A DNA stretch of 64,000 nucleotides from an uncultured Paracoccaceae bacterium (GTDB lineage Bacteria; Pseudomonadota; Alphaproteobacteria; Rhodobacterales; Rhodobacteraceae): the NCBI GenBank assembly GCA_947497185.1, contig CANMFL010000006.1, positions 1-64,000 on the forward strand. The letters are read 5' to 3'. Of this stretch, positions 25,207-33,005 are shown in pieces. Each line of letters begins with the position of its first letter. Position 1 is the first letter of the stretch. Under the pieces are notes generated by a model. The model was given only the letters and a program-made list of their open reading frames with translations. It was not told the DNA's origin and did not search any database. Made by a program: the position numbers and the translations under genes.

Positions 25207-25216
25207 TTGTACTAAC
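25195..25216. promoter_or_regulatory. Operator palindrome A (GTTARTAC-N6-GTAYTAAC type)
   Basis: AATAGTAC-AAATTT-GTACTAAC includes an 18-bp perfect palindrome from TAGTACAAA to TTTGTACTA. The outer arm GTACTAAC and the six-base spacing match the site at 29635-29656, and a half-site GTATTAAC recurs at 36740. The likely reader is a dimeric regulator controlling the whole catabolic cluster. Confidence 0.6.
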
Positions 25217-25240
25217 ATATATCACGGAGCGCAATTGTAG

Positions 25241-26413
25241 ATGACCCAACCGCACGCCAGCACTGATGTGACGCGCTATGTGTGGGCGCATGGGGTTGCG
25301 CAATTGTTGTTGTGGAGCGGATTCTACTATTTACTGCCAGCTCTATCGGCCAAAATTGCTCTGGAAACTGGCTGGTCGGTTCTGAATATTTCTATCACCT
25401 ACACGGGCGCGTTTCTTTTGTGGGCGATCATGGCCCCTGTCGCCGGGATGCTGATCGACAAGGGGCATGGTCGCAAAGTCATGCGCATCGGGGCTATCGT
25501 CGGTGTCGTGTTGCTTGTTGGTCTTTCTATGACGTCCAATGAAACGGTGTTTAGCGTGTTGGTTGTCCTGCTTGGTGCTTGCATGGCTGCGACGCTTTAC
25601 GATCCCTGCTTTTCCGTGATGATGTTGCGGTTGAAATCCAATGGCACAAATGCAATCGCGACTGTGACCTTGATCGCGGGGTTTGCGACGCTTCTGACCT
25701 TTCCGCTGGTCATTGGCCTGTCTCTAATCATGGGCTGGCAACAGATCGTGCTCGTCTTTGCTGTGCTGGCGTCCATCGGAATGTTCATCCTACCGTCGGA
25801 AGTCGCGGCTGTCGGCAGCAAAACCCAATCGCGCAATAAGCTCCCCTTAGAACGCGGCCCCGTATTGATCGCGTTGTCATTTGGGTTGGCAATGATGGGG
25901 CATGCGATTTTGTTGTTTCTTCTGCCTGTCGCTTTGGTCAGCGATAGTGGTGATGCGCAAAGCGGATTGCTTGCGCTGGCAATTCTCGGGCCTGCACAGA
26001 TTGCAGGACGGACAGCTTGGAAATACTACGGCGCGGCGTGGAGCCCCCGTGCGTGCGCAATATTGATGTTCGCTTTGATGTGCCTTCCGGCCGCGCTGAT
26101 GTTGGTGGCGGGCACCGCGCAGCCTGTCATTTATGCAGCCCTGATCATCCAAGGCGCATGTTACGGTGTTCACACAATTTTACGGCCAAGTTTGGCGCAG
26201 CGCTATTTGCATCCCACGCATTTGGGGCGGGGCCTCGGTGCAATCGCGATGGTTGGCGTGCTGATGATGTCTGTTGGGCCCGCTGTTGGTGGTCTCGTTT
26301 GGACGAACGCGGGGCTTTCGGGGTTGATGATCGCAATCCTTGTTTTGAATGGTCTGGCGCTTGTTTTGAGCGGGGTTCTGCAATTCACGCCCCCGAAAGA
26401 GGTAATAGTATGA
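25241..26413 (+). CDS. MFS transporter
   Basis: The 390-residue carrier has about twelve membrane segments. The loop between helices 2 and 3 carries the MFS motif in MLIDKGHGRKVMRIGAIVGV. It resembles the monocarboxylate or sugar-phosphate group by length and topology, but the substrate is not readable. It is the first gene behind operator A and overlaps the thiolase gene by four bases (ATGA). It may bring in the acid that is then activated to a CoA ester by the downstream synthetase. Confidence 0.85.
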   Translation: MTQPHASTDVTRYVWAHGVAQLLLWSGFYYLLPALSAKIALETGWSVLNISITYTGAFLLWAIMAPVAGMLIDKGHGRKVMRIGAIVGVVLLVGLSMTSNETVFSVLVVLLGACMAATLYDPCFSVMMLRLKSNGTNAIATVTLIAGFATLLTFPLVIGLSLIMGWQQIVLVFAVLASIGMFILPSEVAAVGSKTQSRNKLPLERGPVLIALSFGLAMMGHAILLFLLPVALVSDSGDAQSGLLALAILGPAQIAGRTAWKYYGAAWSPRACAILMFALMCLPAALMLVAGTAQPVIYAALIIQGACYGVHTILRPSLAQRYLHPTHLGRGLGAIAMVGVLMMSVGPAVGGLVWTNAGLSGLMIAILVLNGLALVLSGVLQFTPPKEVIV

Positions 26414-27570
26414 TTTCGAACGTCTCATTTGCTGGCGGTGCGATGACGCCGTTTAATCGGCGCAAAGACGGCAGTTCGTTTCGCGATTGGGCGCGGGCCG
26501 CTGTGCAAGGCGCATTGGATGATGCAGGTCTAGAGGCCCGCGATATTGATGCGCTGATTGTGGCCTCTGAAAGCGATTTTTTCACGATGCAACTGAACCC
26601 AGCAGCGTTGCTGGCAGATGAATGTGGTTTGATCGGCGTCGCTGCCAAACGTGTTGAAGGTGGTGGCGCGTCAGGGCATCTGGCGGTGCATGCGGGTGTC
26701 GCCGAAGTTGCCAGTGGCATGGCCTGCCGCGTTCTGGTGCTGGGGGTTGAACCATCTGCATCGCATCTGAAAGGTGCGGATGTTGGTGCGCTTTATGGTC
26801 TGTCGTTTGACGCTTGGACCGATGGCATGACTGGGATCGATTCAACCTCGCTATATGCGTTGTCGGCGCAGGCGTTCATGGCCCGCACGGGTGCCACGCT
26901 AGATGATTTCGCAAGGATTGCGGTGCGCAACAGGGCGCATGCCCGCATGAACGCAAACGCGCATTTGCCTTTGGATGTCTCTCTCGACGAGGTGGCCGCT
27001 TCGCCGGTGGTGGCATCGCCCTATCGGCGTTTGGATTGCTCGCCGCTTAGCGATGGTGCGGCGGCGATTATCCTTGCGAACGCATCCGATCTGCCTGCGC
27101 GTGCGCAGGGCCGTGCGCGATTTCGGGCCGCAGTGAGCGCAGTTGACGCGGTGCGTTTGGGTGAACGTCAAGACGCGGGTTTCTTTGGGGGAAAACAACG
27201 TGCAGCGCAGCGGGCATATGAAATCGCAGGTGTGACCGCCGCAGAAATCGGGTTGGCAGAGGTCTACGACAGCTATTCCGGTGCGCAGCTTCAATCGCTC
27301 GAGGCGTTGGGATTTGCTGATGTGATTGCGGCAGAACGCGACGGTGCGTTTACCGCGCAAGGTGCAATGCCCGTGAACCTGTCTGGCGGATTGTTGGGGC
27401 AGGGGGCGCCTGTTGGCGCGACGGGCGTGGCGCAGGTTTTGACCGCCGCGTTGCAACTGGAAGGGCGGTATTTCGGCCAGCAGGCCACGCATGCCCCGCG
27501 CTATGCGCTTGTGGATACCCATGGTGGCATCGCCACGCTGAACGCGATCAGCATTTTGGAGGCCCCATGA
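26410..27570 (+). CDS. Thiolase-fold protein (SCP2/lipid-transfer-type acetyl-CoA acetyltransferase)
   Basis: The 386-residue protein has the thiolase layout: FAGGAMTPFNRRKDGSSFRDWARAAVQGALDDAGL, VEGGGASGHLAVHAGVAEVASG with an SxG-type centre where classical thiolases have the acylated Cys, and LAEVYDSYSGAQLQSLEALG. The C-terminal block NLSGGLLGQGAPVGATGVAQV corresponds to the glycine-rich thiolase motif. The non-decarboxylating SCP2-type members work as complexes with DUF35 proteins, and a DUF35 gene follows at once. The start at 26410 is favoured because an upstream start would overlap most of the MFS gene. Confidence 0.82.
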   Translation: MISNVSFAGGAMTPFNRRKDGSSFRDWARAAVQGALDDAGLEARDIDALIVASESDFFTMQLNPAALLADECGLIGVAAKRVEGGGASGHLAVHAGVAEVASGMACRVLVLGVEPSASHLKGADVGALYGLSFDAWTDGMTGIDSTSLYALSAQAFMARTGATLDDFARIAVRNRAHARMNANAHLPLDVSLDEVAASPVVASPYRRLDCSPLSDGAAAIILANASDLPARAQGRARFRAAVSAVDAVRLGERQDAGFFGGKQRAAQRAYEIAGVTAAEIGLAEVYDSYSGAQLQSLEALGFADVIAAERDGAFTAQGAMPVNLSGGLLGQGAPVGATGVAQVLTAALQLEGRYFGQQATHAPRYALVDTHGGIATLNAISILEAP

Positions 27571-27959
27571 AATACCAGATGACACTGGATTACACGATCC
27601 CGTTTGGGGATTTGCAGCCCTATTTTGACGCGTTGCGCGATGGACAGGCGCTTGCCAGTAAATGCGACAGCTGTGGGATCGTGGCCTTTCCAGCCCGTAC
27701 CAATTGCGCCAGTTGCCGTGACGCGTCCATGCAATGGACGCCGCTGACTGGCACCGCGCATGTATTGTTTCGCACCGATGCCAACGGCGGCAGCTATGCG
27801 TTGGTCAAATTTGACGGTGCGGACACGACTAGCACCGTCGCGCTGAAAAACCCCGAGAATAACACAACGATTGGCACGCTGGTGGCCCCGATAGGGGACG
27901 CACCCGGTTTGTGGCTGACGTTGATAGATACAGAAAATGAGGAACACGATGGACACTAA
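27567..27959 (+). CDS. DUF35/OB-fold zinc-ribbon partner of the thiolase
   Basis: The 130-residue protein has a zinc ribbon with two CxxC pairs (KCDSCGIVAFPARTNCASC), followed by an OB-fold domain (MQWTPLTGTAHVLFRTDANGG, then ALVKFDGA). DUF35 proteins pair with SCP2-type thiolases to make ketoacyl-CoA condensing or cleaving complexes and shuttle CoA intermediates. It overlaps the thiolase by four bases and the acyl-CoA synthetase by eleven. Confidence 0.88.
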   Translation: MKYQMTLDYTIPFGDLQPYFDALRDGQALASKCDSCGIVAFPARTNCASCRDASMQWTPLTGTAHVLFRTDANGGSYALVKFDGADTTSTVALKNPENNTTIGTLVAPIGDAPGLWLTLIDTENEEHDGH

Positions 27960-29610
27960 AGTTTTTGCAACTTGGTCAGCAGATAAACTGGCGAACATTG
28001 GGTTGGTCCGGTCAGGCGACGCGGTTGCCATCGACATCGCGCCGGATGCAAATATTTACCACATGACCGTGGGCGCACAGATCAAAGCGGGGCGTCAGGA
28101 TGCGCCAGCGATGGTGTTTGAAAAACCAGACGGGTCTTTGGCGCACTGGAGCTTTGGCGACATTGATGCGCAAGCAACGGCGCTGGCCAGCGACTTGCGC
28201 GCGCGCGGCTATGGGCGCGGTGATTTGATCGGCTTGCACACAGGTATGCGCCCCGAAACGGCGATTGCGCATATGGCGGTTTGCAAACTTGGGGCGACAG
28301 CAGTCACATTGTCCCAGCTTTACGGGCCGGACGCATTGGCGCATGCGCTTAATCACTGTCAGGCAAAATGTTTGCTGAGCACCGAAGCGGCTTGGGCCCC
28401 TTTGCGCGATATTGCGGCAGCGTCGTTTCCGCATCTTAAGGACGTTCTGGTCGCTGATACCACAGGGTCCGAGCCGGATTTGACGGCTGTTCTGAACTCT
28501 TCACCAGCCAACAACTTTGAGCCGGATTACACAGGCGCGGACGATGCCGCGTTACTGATGTACACATCCGGCTCAACCGGTATGCCAAAGGGCATTTTGC
28601 ACGGGCACCGCGTTTTGGCGTCTTATCGTCCGTCAATTAACTTGTTCTTCAACCTGTCGATGGAAGACGATGACGCTGTGTTCTGGTCGCCGTCTGATTG
28701 GGCATGGGTCGGCGGTCTGCTGGATATGCTGTTTCCAGCGTGGATGGCGGGGCGTCCTGTTGTGACCGCCGAGGCGCGTTTTAAAGCGGCTTGGGTCTAT
28801 GACTTCATGGCGCGTCACAAGATTACACATACATTTCTGGCACCAACTGCGATCAAACGCTTGGCTGAAACGGCTGATCCACGCAAAGACTACGACCTGT
28901 CTTTACGGGTGATCTGCACCGGTGGTGAAGCCTTGGCAGCCGAGACATTGGCTTGGGCTGAAGATAAATTGCAGGTGGTTTGCAACGAATTTTACGGCAT
29001 GACCGAGGTCAACCATTTGATCGGCAACTGTGCGGCGCTGTACCCGCGCCGTCCGGGATCAATGGGGGTAGCATACCCCGGCCATGACGTGCGCTTGGTA
29101 GATGCGGATGGAAACGATGTGCCTGACGGGGAGCAGGGCGAGATTGTCACCCCTGCAACTGCGCCGACGCGGTATCTGGGATATCTCGACAATGCAGAAA
29201 AAGATGCAGAGCTGATGTTTGGTTCATTCATGCGGACCAATGATCTGGCCGTGCGTGATGCGGATGGTTATTTCTGGTACAAAGGCCGCTCTGACGATCT
29301 GATTAAATCGTCAGGTTTTCGGATGGGGCCCGCCGAGATCGAAGAATGCCTGTTGGCACATGCCGCCGTCGCCGAAGTCGGCGTGATCGGCAAGCCGGAC
29401 GCAGATCGTGGCAGCATTGTGAAGGCGTTCATTCGTTTGACTGTTGGGGTTTCGGGCGATGATGATTTGGTCGCAGAACTAAAGAATCATGTTCGCGAAA
29501 AATTGGCACCCTACAAAGCGCCGCGCGAAATCGAGTTCGTAACTGACTTTGAAATGACATCTTCGGGAAAAATCAACCGTCGGGCCCTGCGCGCACGTGA
29601 AACGAGCTGA
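27949..29610 (+). CDS. AMP-forming acyl-CoA synthetase
   Basis: The protein of about 553 residues has the adenylate-forming motifs: the P-loop LLMYTSGSTGMPKGILHGHR, the A5-like FYGMTEVNH, the A7 motif FMRTNDLAVRDADGYFWYKGRSDDLIKSSGFR, and the terminal Lys in FEMTSSGKINRRALR. The start at 27949 follows a GAGGA site. The preferred acid is unknown. With the thiolase and DUF35 genes it forms a trio that activates a carboxylic acid and cleaves it beta-ketothiolytically, or does the reverse condensation. Confidence 0.87.
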   Translation: MDTKVFATWSADKLANIGLVRSGDAVAIDIAPDANIYHMTVGAQIKAGRQDAPAMVFEKPDGSLAHWSFGDIDAQATALASDLRARGYGRGDLIGLHTGMRPETAIAHMAVCKLGATAVTLSQLYGPDALAHALNHCQAKCLLSTEAAWAPLRDIAAASFPHLKDVLVADTTGSEPDLTAVLNSSPANNFEPDYTGADDAALLMYTSGSTGMPKGILHGHRVLASYRPSINLFFNLSMEDDDAVFWSPSDWAWVGGLLDMLFPAWMAGRPVVTAEARFKAAWVYDFMARHKITHTFLAPTAIKRLAETADPRKDYDLSLRVICTGGEALAAETLAWAEDKLQVVCNEFYGMTEVNHLIGNCAALYPRRPGSMGVAYPGHDVRLVDADGNDVPDGEQGEIVTPATAPTRYLGYLDNAEKDAELMFGSFMRTNDLAVRDADGYFWYKGRSDDLIKSSGFRMGPAEIEECLLAHAAVAEVGVIGKPDADRGSIVKAFIRLTVGVSGDDDLVAELKNHVREKLAPYKAPREIEFVTDFEMTSSGKINRRALRARETS

Positions 29611-29634
29611 GTTGGTGGTTGACCAACATTATTT

Positions 29635-29656
29635 GTTAGTACTAATGTGTATTAAC
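29635..29656. promoter_or_regulatory. Operator palindrome B (GTTARTAC-N6-GTAYTAAC)
   Basis: GTTAGTAC-TAATGT-GTATTAAC is a 22-bp interrupted palindrome with the same arms and spacing as operator A at 25195. It lies 24 bases before the isomerase start and overlaps any -10 region paired with TTGACC at 29619. It suggests that the isomerase-kinase-aldolase operon and the MFS-thiolase operon share a repressor. Confidence 0.6.
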
Positions 29657-29679
29657 GTATTTTGTTTGTGGGAGGCATG

Positions 29680-30525
29680 ATGAAATTTGGTATCCATACA
29701 GGGCTTTGGATGAAAACCTGGGCCGACGATCCGGCCCCGATTTTCAAAGTTGCAGCTGACATCGGTTTTGACGGGGTTGAGCTATCGCTGCTTGGCGTAG
29801 ATTTGGACCGTGCAAAGCTGATCGGTAAGCAGGCCGCAGATTGCGGGTTGGAGCTGACCTGTTCGACAGGTCTGGGCCCCGAAGATGATCCAACATCTGC
29901 CGATGCAAACGTGCGTGCCCGTGCGGTAGCGAAGCTGACTGAAGCGATTGAAATTACGCAGATGTTGGGATCACGCGGGCTGGCCGGTGTTGTCGCCGCC
30001 CCTTGGGGTGTTTTCGATCCGGCCAACAAAGCAATCCGCGCAGAACGCGCCGCGCAAACGCTAGGCGCATTGGATGGTTTTCTAACCGACGCTGGTGTGA
30101 CTTTGGGTATCGAAGGGTTGAACCGTTTTGAAAGCGATTTGACATCCACGGCGGCTGAAACCTGCGCAATTGCAAGGGCAACTGGGTCCGACCACATCGG
30201 GGTTCTACTCGATAGCTTCCACATGAATATCGAAGAGAAAAACCCGCCAGCGGCCTTGCGCGCGGCGGGGGATACCTTGGTCCATTATCACATCTCCGAC
30301 AATGATCGCGGTGTGCCGGGTAGTGGTCGCTACGATTTCGCAGCGGATGCCGCCGCTTTGCGTGACATTGGTTATGATGGCTGGGTTGTGGCGGAAATGT
30401 TTGTGATGGCGGGCAACCCTGCCAGCGCTGATTTGAACATCTGGCGCGATATCGAACCTGACCCGACGCAGGCCGCAATCCAGACTTTGAAGTATATGAA
30501 AGAGGTTTTTGGTCATGCTGACTGA
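29680..30525 (+). CDS. TIM-barrel sugar isomerase/epimerase (xylose-isomerase-like, AP endonuclease 2 family)
   Basis: The protein of about 281 residues begins MKFGIHTGLWMKTW and follows the (beta/alpha)8 pattern of hydroxypyruvate isomerase, tagatose/psicose 3-epimerase and similar enzymes. The metal-ligand regions are visible: the first catalytic Glu in LGIEGLNRFE, Asp and His in GVLLDSFHMNIEE, and VHYHISDNDRG. A Glu in VVAEMFV closes the set. This is the four-ligand arrangement Glu-Asp-His-Glu of ketose epimerases. In context it interconverts an aldose and a ketose, or two ketoses, before phosphorylation. The exact sugar is unknown. The ATG at 29680 has GGGAGG four bases upstream; an ATG three bases earlier is the alternative. 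Confidence 0.85.
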   Translation: MKFGIHTGLWMKTWADDPAPIFKVAADIGFDGVELSLLGVDLDRAKLIGKQAADCGLELTCSTGLGPEDDPTSADANVRARAVAKLTEAIEITQMLGSRGLAGVVAAPWGVFDPANKAIRAERAAQTLGALDGFLTDAGVTLGIEGLNRFESDLTSTAAETCAIARATGSDHIGVLLDSFHMNIEEKNPPAALRAAGDTLVHYHISDNDRGVPGSGRYDFAADAAALRDIGYDGWVVAEMFVMAGNPASADLNIWRDIEPDPTQAAIQTLKYMKEVFGHAD

Positions 30526-31060
30526 GCAGTACTTTACGCGGTTACACGCGACGTTCACGGACCAGATGGTGCATCTGAACACGCTGGACGCCGCGATCGG
30601 CGACGGTGATCACGGCACAACCATGCTGCGCGGTTTGACCAAAGCGGCAGCTGCTGAAAACGGTTTGCGTGCAAAGGCGTTTATGCGGGCGTCGGGTGGC
30701 GCGTCTGGGACATTGTTCGGACTAATCCTGATCGCGATTGAAACGCATTTGGAAACCGGCGCTGATCTGGCGGCAGGCCTAAGCACCGCCTGTGACCGCA
30801 TCTGCGATCTGGGCGAGGTCAAAGTTGGCGACAAAAGCATGATCGACGCGCTCGCCCCTGCTGTCACAGCATTGCAAAACGGCGATTTGAATGCTGCGAT
30901 TGCTGCCGCAGCATCAGGGCGGGACAGCACAAAGCCGCTCGTCGCGCGTCGCGGTCGGTCACAATACGTCGAAGAGGGCGGCAAAGGGCATATCGACCCT
31001 GGCTCTGTATCTGTTGTGATCTTTTTGGAAATACTGAAAGAGGTCGAGGGCACCGCATGA
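30515..31060 (+). CDS. DhaL-type (DAK2) kinase subunit
   Basis: The 181-residue protein has the DAK2 nucleotide-binding signature LDAAIGDGDHGTTMLRGL, whose Asp residues hold Mg-ATP. Then come GASGTLFGLIL and the C-terminal RGRSQYVEEGGKGHIDPGS, all typical of dihydroxyacetone kinase ATP-binding subunits. It works with the adjacent DhaK-type subunit to phosphorylate a short ketose. It overlaps the isomerase by eleven bases and the DhaK gene by four. No PTS phosphotransfer partner (DhaM) is present, so this is an ATP-dependent kinase split into two chains. Confidence 0.88.
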   Translation: MLTEQYFTRLHATFTDQMVHLNTLDAAIGDGDHGTTMLRGLTKAAAAENGLRAKAFMRASGGASGTLFGLILIAIETHLETGADLAAGLSTACDRICDLGEVKVGDKSMIDALAPAVTALQNGDLNAAIAAAASGRDSTKPLVARRGRSQYVEEGGKGHIDPGSVSVVIFLEILKEVEGTA

Positions 31061-32088
31061 AAAAGCTGTTTAACACCGCTGAGACAATGGTCGACGATAT
31101 GCTGGACGGCTTTGTCAGTGCCTATCCGCAGGTCAAACGCGGCAAGCGTGATCCTCGGGTGATTGTGCGTGATGCCAACGCAAAGAACGCGGATGAAAAG
31201 GTGACGTTATTGATCGGCAACGGCTCTGGCCATGAACCCATTGCGATGGGCTTTGTCGGCCAAGGGTTGCTGGACGCCAATGTGGTCGGCGATGTTTTCG
31301 CTGCACCCTCGGCTGATCTGATCCTTGACGGTATCGCCGAAGTGAACGGTAAGGCAGGCACGATCCTGCTGATCTCGCAGCATTCGGGTGACATGATCAA
31401 TGGCCGTGCGGGTGCGATGATGGCGCAGGACGAAGGTATCAATGTCTTGCATCTGCCGATGTACGACGACATTTCCGCCGCACCACCGGACCGCAAAAAA
31501 GATCGCCGTGGCGCGCCGGGCACGATGTTTATCTACAAAATTCTTGGGGCCGCCGCCGAAGAGGGCATGCCCTTGGCCGAGTTGTTTGATCTGGGCGAAG
31601 CAGTCCGCGACCGCATCGTGACCTTGGGCGCGGCTGTGTCTCCGGGGGTGTCACCGTTGACGGGCCAACCGATGTTTAGCCTGCCTGATGACGAGATTTT
31701 CCTTGGCATGGGTGTGCATGGCGAACCGGGTGTGGGCCGTGTCAAAGTCGGCCCAGTCGCCGAACTGGTCGATCTGATGGTCGACAAATTGCTGGCGGAT
31801 CGCCCGATTGCCGCAGGTGGCCGTGCTTGCGTGATTATCAACGGTATGGGCGGCACCACGATGATGGAACAACTCACGATCTGGAACGAAACCCGCGATA
31901 AACTCGCGCGCCACGACATCACCGCGATTGCACCGATGATCGGCAGCTATGTCACGACCCAAGAAATGGGCGGTTTCTCGATTTCTTTACTAGAGCCGAC
32001 AGACGCGATGCTGACCTATTGGTGCGCCGCCTCTGACACTCCTTCTTTCCCTAAAATCCATGATGCCCAAAAGGAAACAACCTCATGA
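31057..32088 (+). CDS. DhaK-type ketose-binding kinase subunit
   Basis: The 343-residue protein carries the DhaK fold: LLIGNGSGHEPIAMGFVGQGLLDANVVGD, LLISQHSGDMINGRAGAMMA, and the GMGVHGEPG motif, whose His forms the hemiaminal with the substrate carbonyl. A C-terminal IINGMGGTTMMEQLTIWNE follows. In the family this subunit binds dihydroxyacetone, erythrulose or other short ketoses covalently. The neighbouring aldolase and isomerase argue for a larger ketose as substrate. The gene is overlapped by four bases on both sides. Confidence 0.88.
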   Translation: MKKLFNTAETMVDDMLDGFVSAYPQVKRGKRDPRVIVRDANAKNADEKVTLLIGNGSGHEPIAMGFVGQGLLDANVVGDVFAAPSADLILDGIAEVNGKAGTILLISQHSGDMINGRAGAMMAQDEGINVLHLPMYDDISAAPPDRKKDRRGAPGTMFIYKILGAAAEEGMPLAELFDLGEAVRDRIVTLGAAVSPGVSPLTGQPMFSLPDDEIFLGMGVHGEPGVGRVKVGPVAELVDLMVDKLLADRPIAAGGRACVIINGMGGTTMMEQLTIWNETRDKLARHDITAIAPMIGSYVTTQEMGGFSISLLEPTDAMLTYWCAASDTPSFPKIHDAQKETTS

Positions 32089-33005
32089 GCAAAGATATTT
32101 TTAAGTTCGATGGCACAGTTTTTGGCGTCGCAGTTGACCAAGGCAGCGGATTGGAAGCAGCGATCAAAGAAGCACGCGGCGCAGACTCGCAAGGCGACGA
32201 CCTGCTGCAGTTTAAGCGCATTGTGGTCGAAACGCTGAGCCCTGATGCGACAACTTTGCTGGTCGATTCCACATTCGGCCGCGATTTGCTGCCGCATTAC
32301 GACGCCCAATGTACCAAGATGCTGGCGTTCGAGGCTGACGTCTACAAAATCACTGACGAAGACCGGATCACGGCGTTGCCGAGCAATCTAGAGGTGTCTG
32401 ATTTTCCTGATCTTGACGCCAAAATCCTGAAATTCTTTTTGTACTACGGTCCAAACGATTCAGCCGCGTTGAACCAGCGCAAGTTCGATCTGGTCGAGAA
32501 TATCGGCCAACGTTGCCGCGATAACGGTGTGGCGTATCTGTTTGAACCCATCGTCTATGACCGCGCAATCCCAGACGGCACATCGACAGAATTTGCGGCG
32601 GTGAAACCTGAATTGGTACGCGCTGCGACGCAGGCTTTTGCTGATCCGAAATTCGGCATTGATATTCTCAAGGTCGAAATCCCCGTGAACTTTAACTTTG
32701 TAGAGGGCACAGGAACGCCGCAGATGTCACGCGCTGACGCGGAACGTGCATTTGTGACGGCGGCAGAGGCTGCGGGTGATATTCCGCTGCTGTATCTCAG
32801 TGCGGGCGTTACGTTTGAACAATTTCGCGACGCATTGAAATTTGCACGCGGCGCTGGTGTGAACCCGCTTGGCTTTATGTGTGGGCGTGCGATCTGGAAC
32901 GATGCGATTGGCGTGTTTGGCGCACAAGGCCCGACTGGCATGGAAAAATGGATGCGCAGCACAGGGCGTGACCGTTTGGCTAAACTAAAGGACGCAATCG
33001 CATGA
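32085..33005 (+). CDS. LacD-type class I aldolase (tagatose-bisphosphate aldolase family)
   Basis: The 306-residue protein matches the LacD/YihT group: VFGVAVDQGSGLEAAI at the N-terminus, KFFLYYGPND, AYLFEPIVYD, DILKVEIPVNFNF with the Schiff-base Lys, IPLLYLSAGVTFEQFRDAL, and GFMCGRAIWNDAIGVFG. Class I enzymes of this family cleave ketose 1-phosphates or bisphosphates into dihydroxyacetone phosphate and an aldehyde (tagatose 1,6-bisphosphate, sulfofructose 1-phosphate). Here the kinase genes upstream and the aldehyde dehydrogenase downstream bracket it in pathway order. No sulfoquinovosidase or other sulfosugar marker is visible. Confidence 0.87.
   Translation: MSKDIFKFDGTVFGVAVDQGSGLEAAIKEARGADSQGDDLLQFKRIVVETLSPDATTLLVDSTFGRDLLPHYDAQCTKMLAFEADVYKITDEDRITALPSNLEVSDFPDLDAKILKFFLYYGPNDSAALNQRKFDLVENIGQRCRDNGVAYLFEPIVYDRAIPDGTSTEFAAVKPELVRAATQAFADPKFGIDILKVEIPVNFNFVEGTGTPQMSRADAERAFVTAAEAAGDIPLLYLSAGVTFEQFRDALKFARGAGVNPLGFMCGRAIWNDAIGVFGAQGPTGMEKWMRSTGRDRLAKLKDAIA

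Noticed and set aside
26017..26409. Upstream extension of the thiolase gene
   Set aside because: It lies entirely inside the MFS gene in another frame, while the ATG at 26410 begins exactly at the thiolase domain.
32085..33005. Sulfoquinovose degradation as the role of the LacD-type aldolase
   Set aside because: The aldolase family includes sulfofructose-phosphate aldolases, but no sulfoquinovosidase, sulfolactaldehyde reductase or sulfonate exporter is nearby, and the kinase is of DhaKL type.
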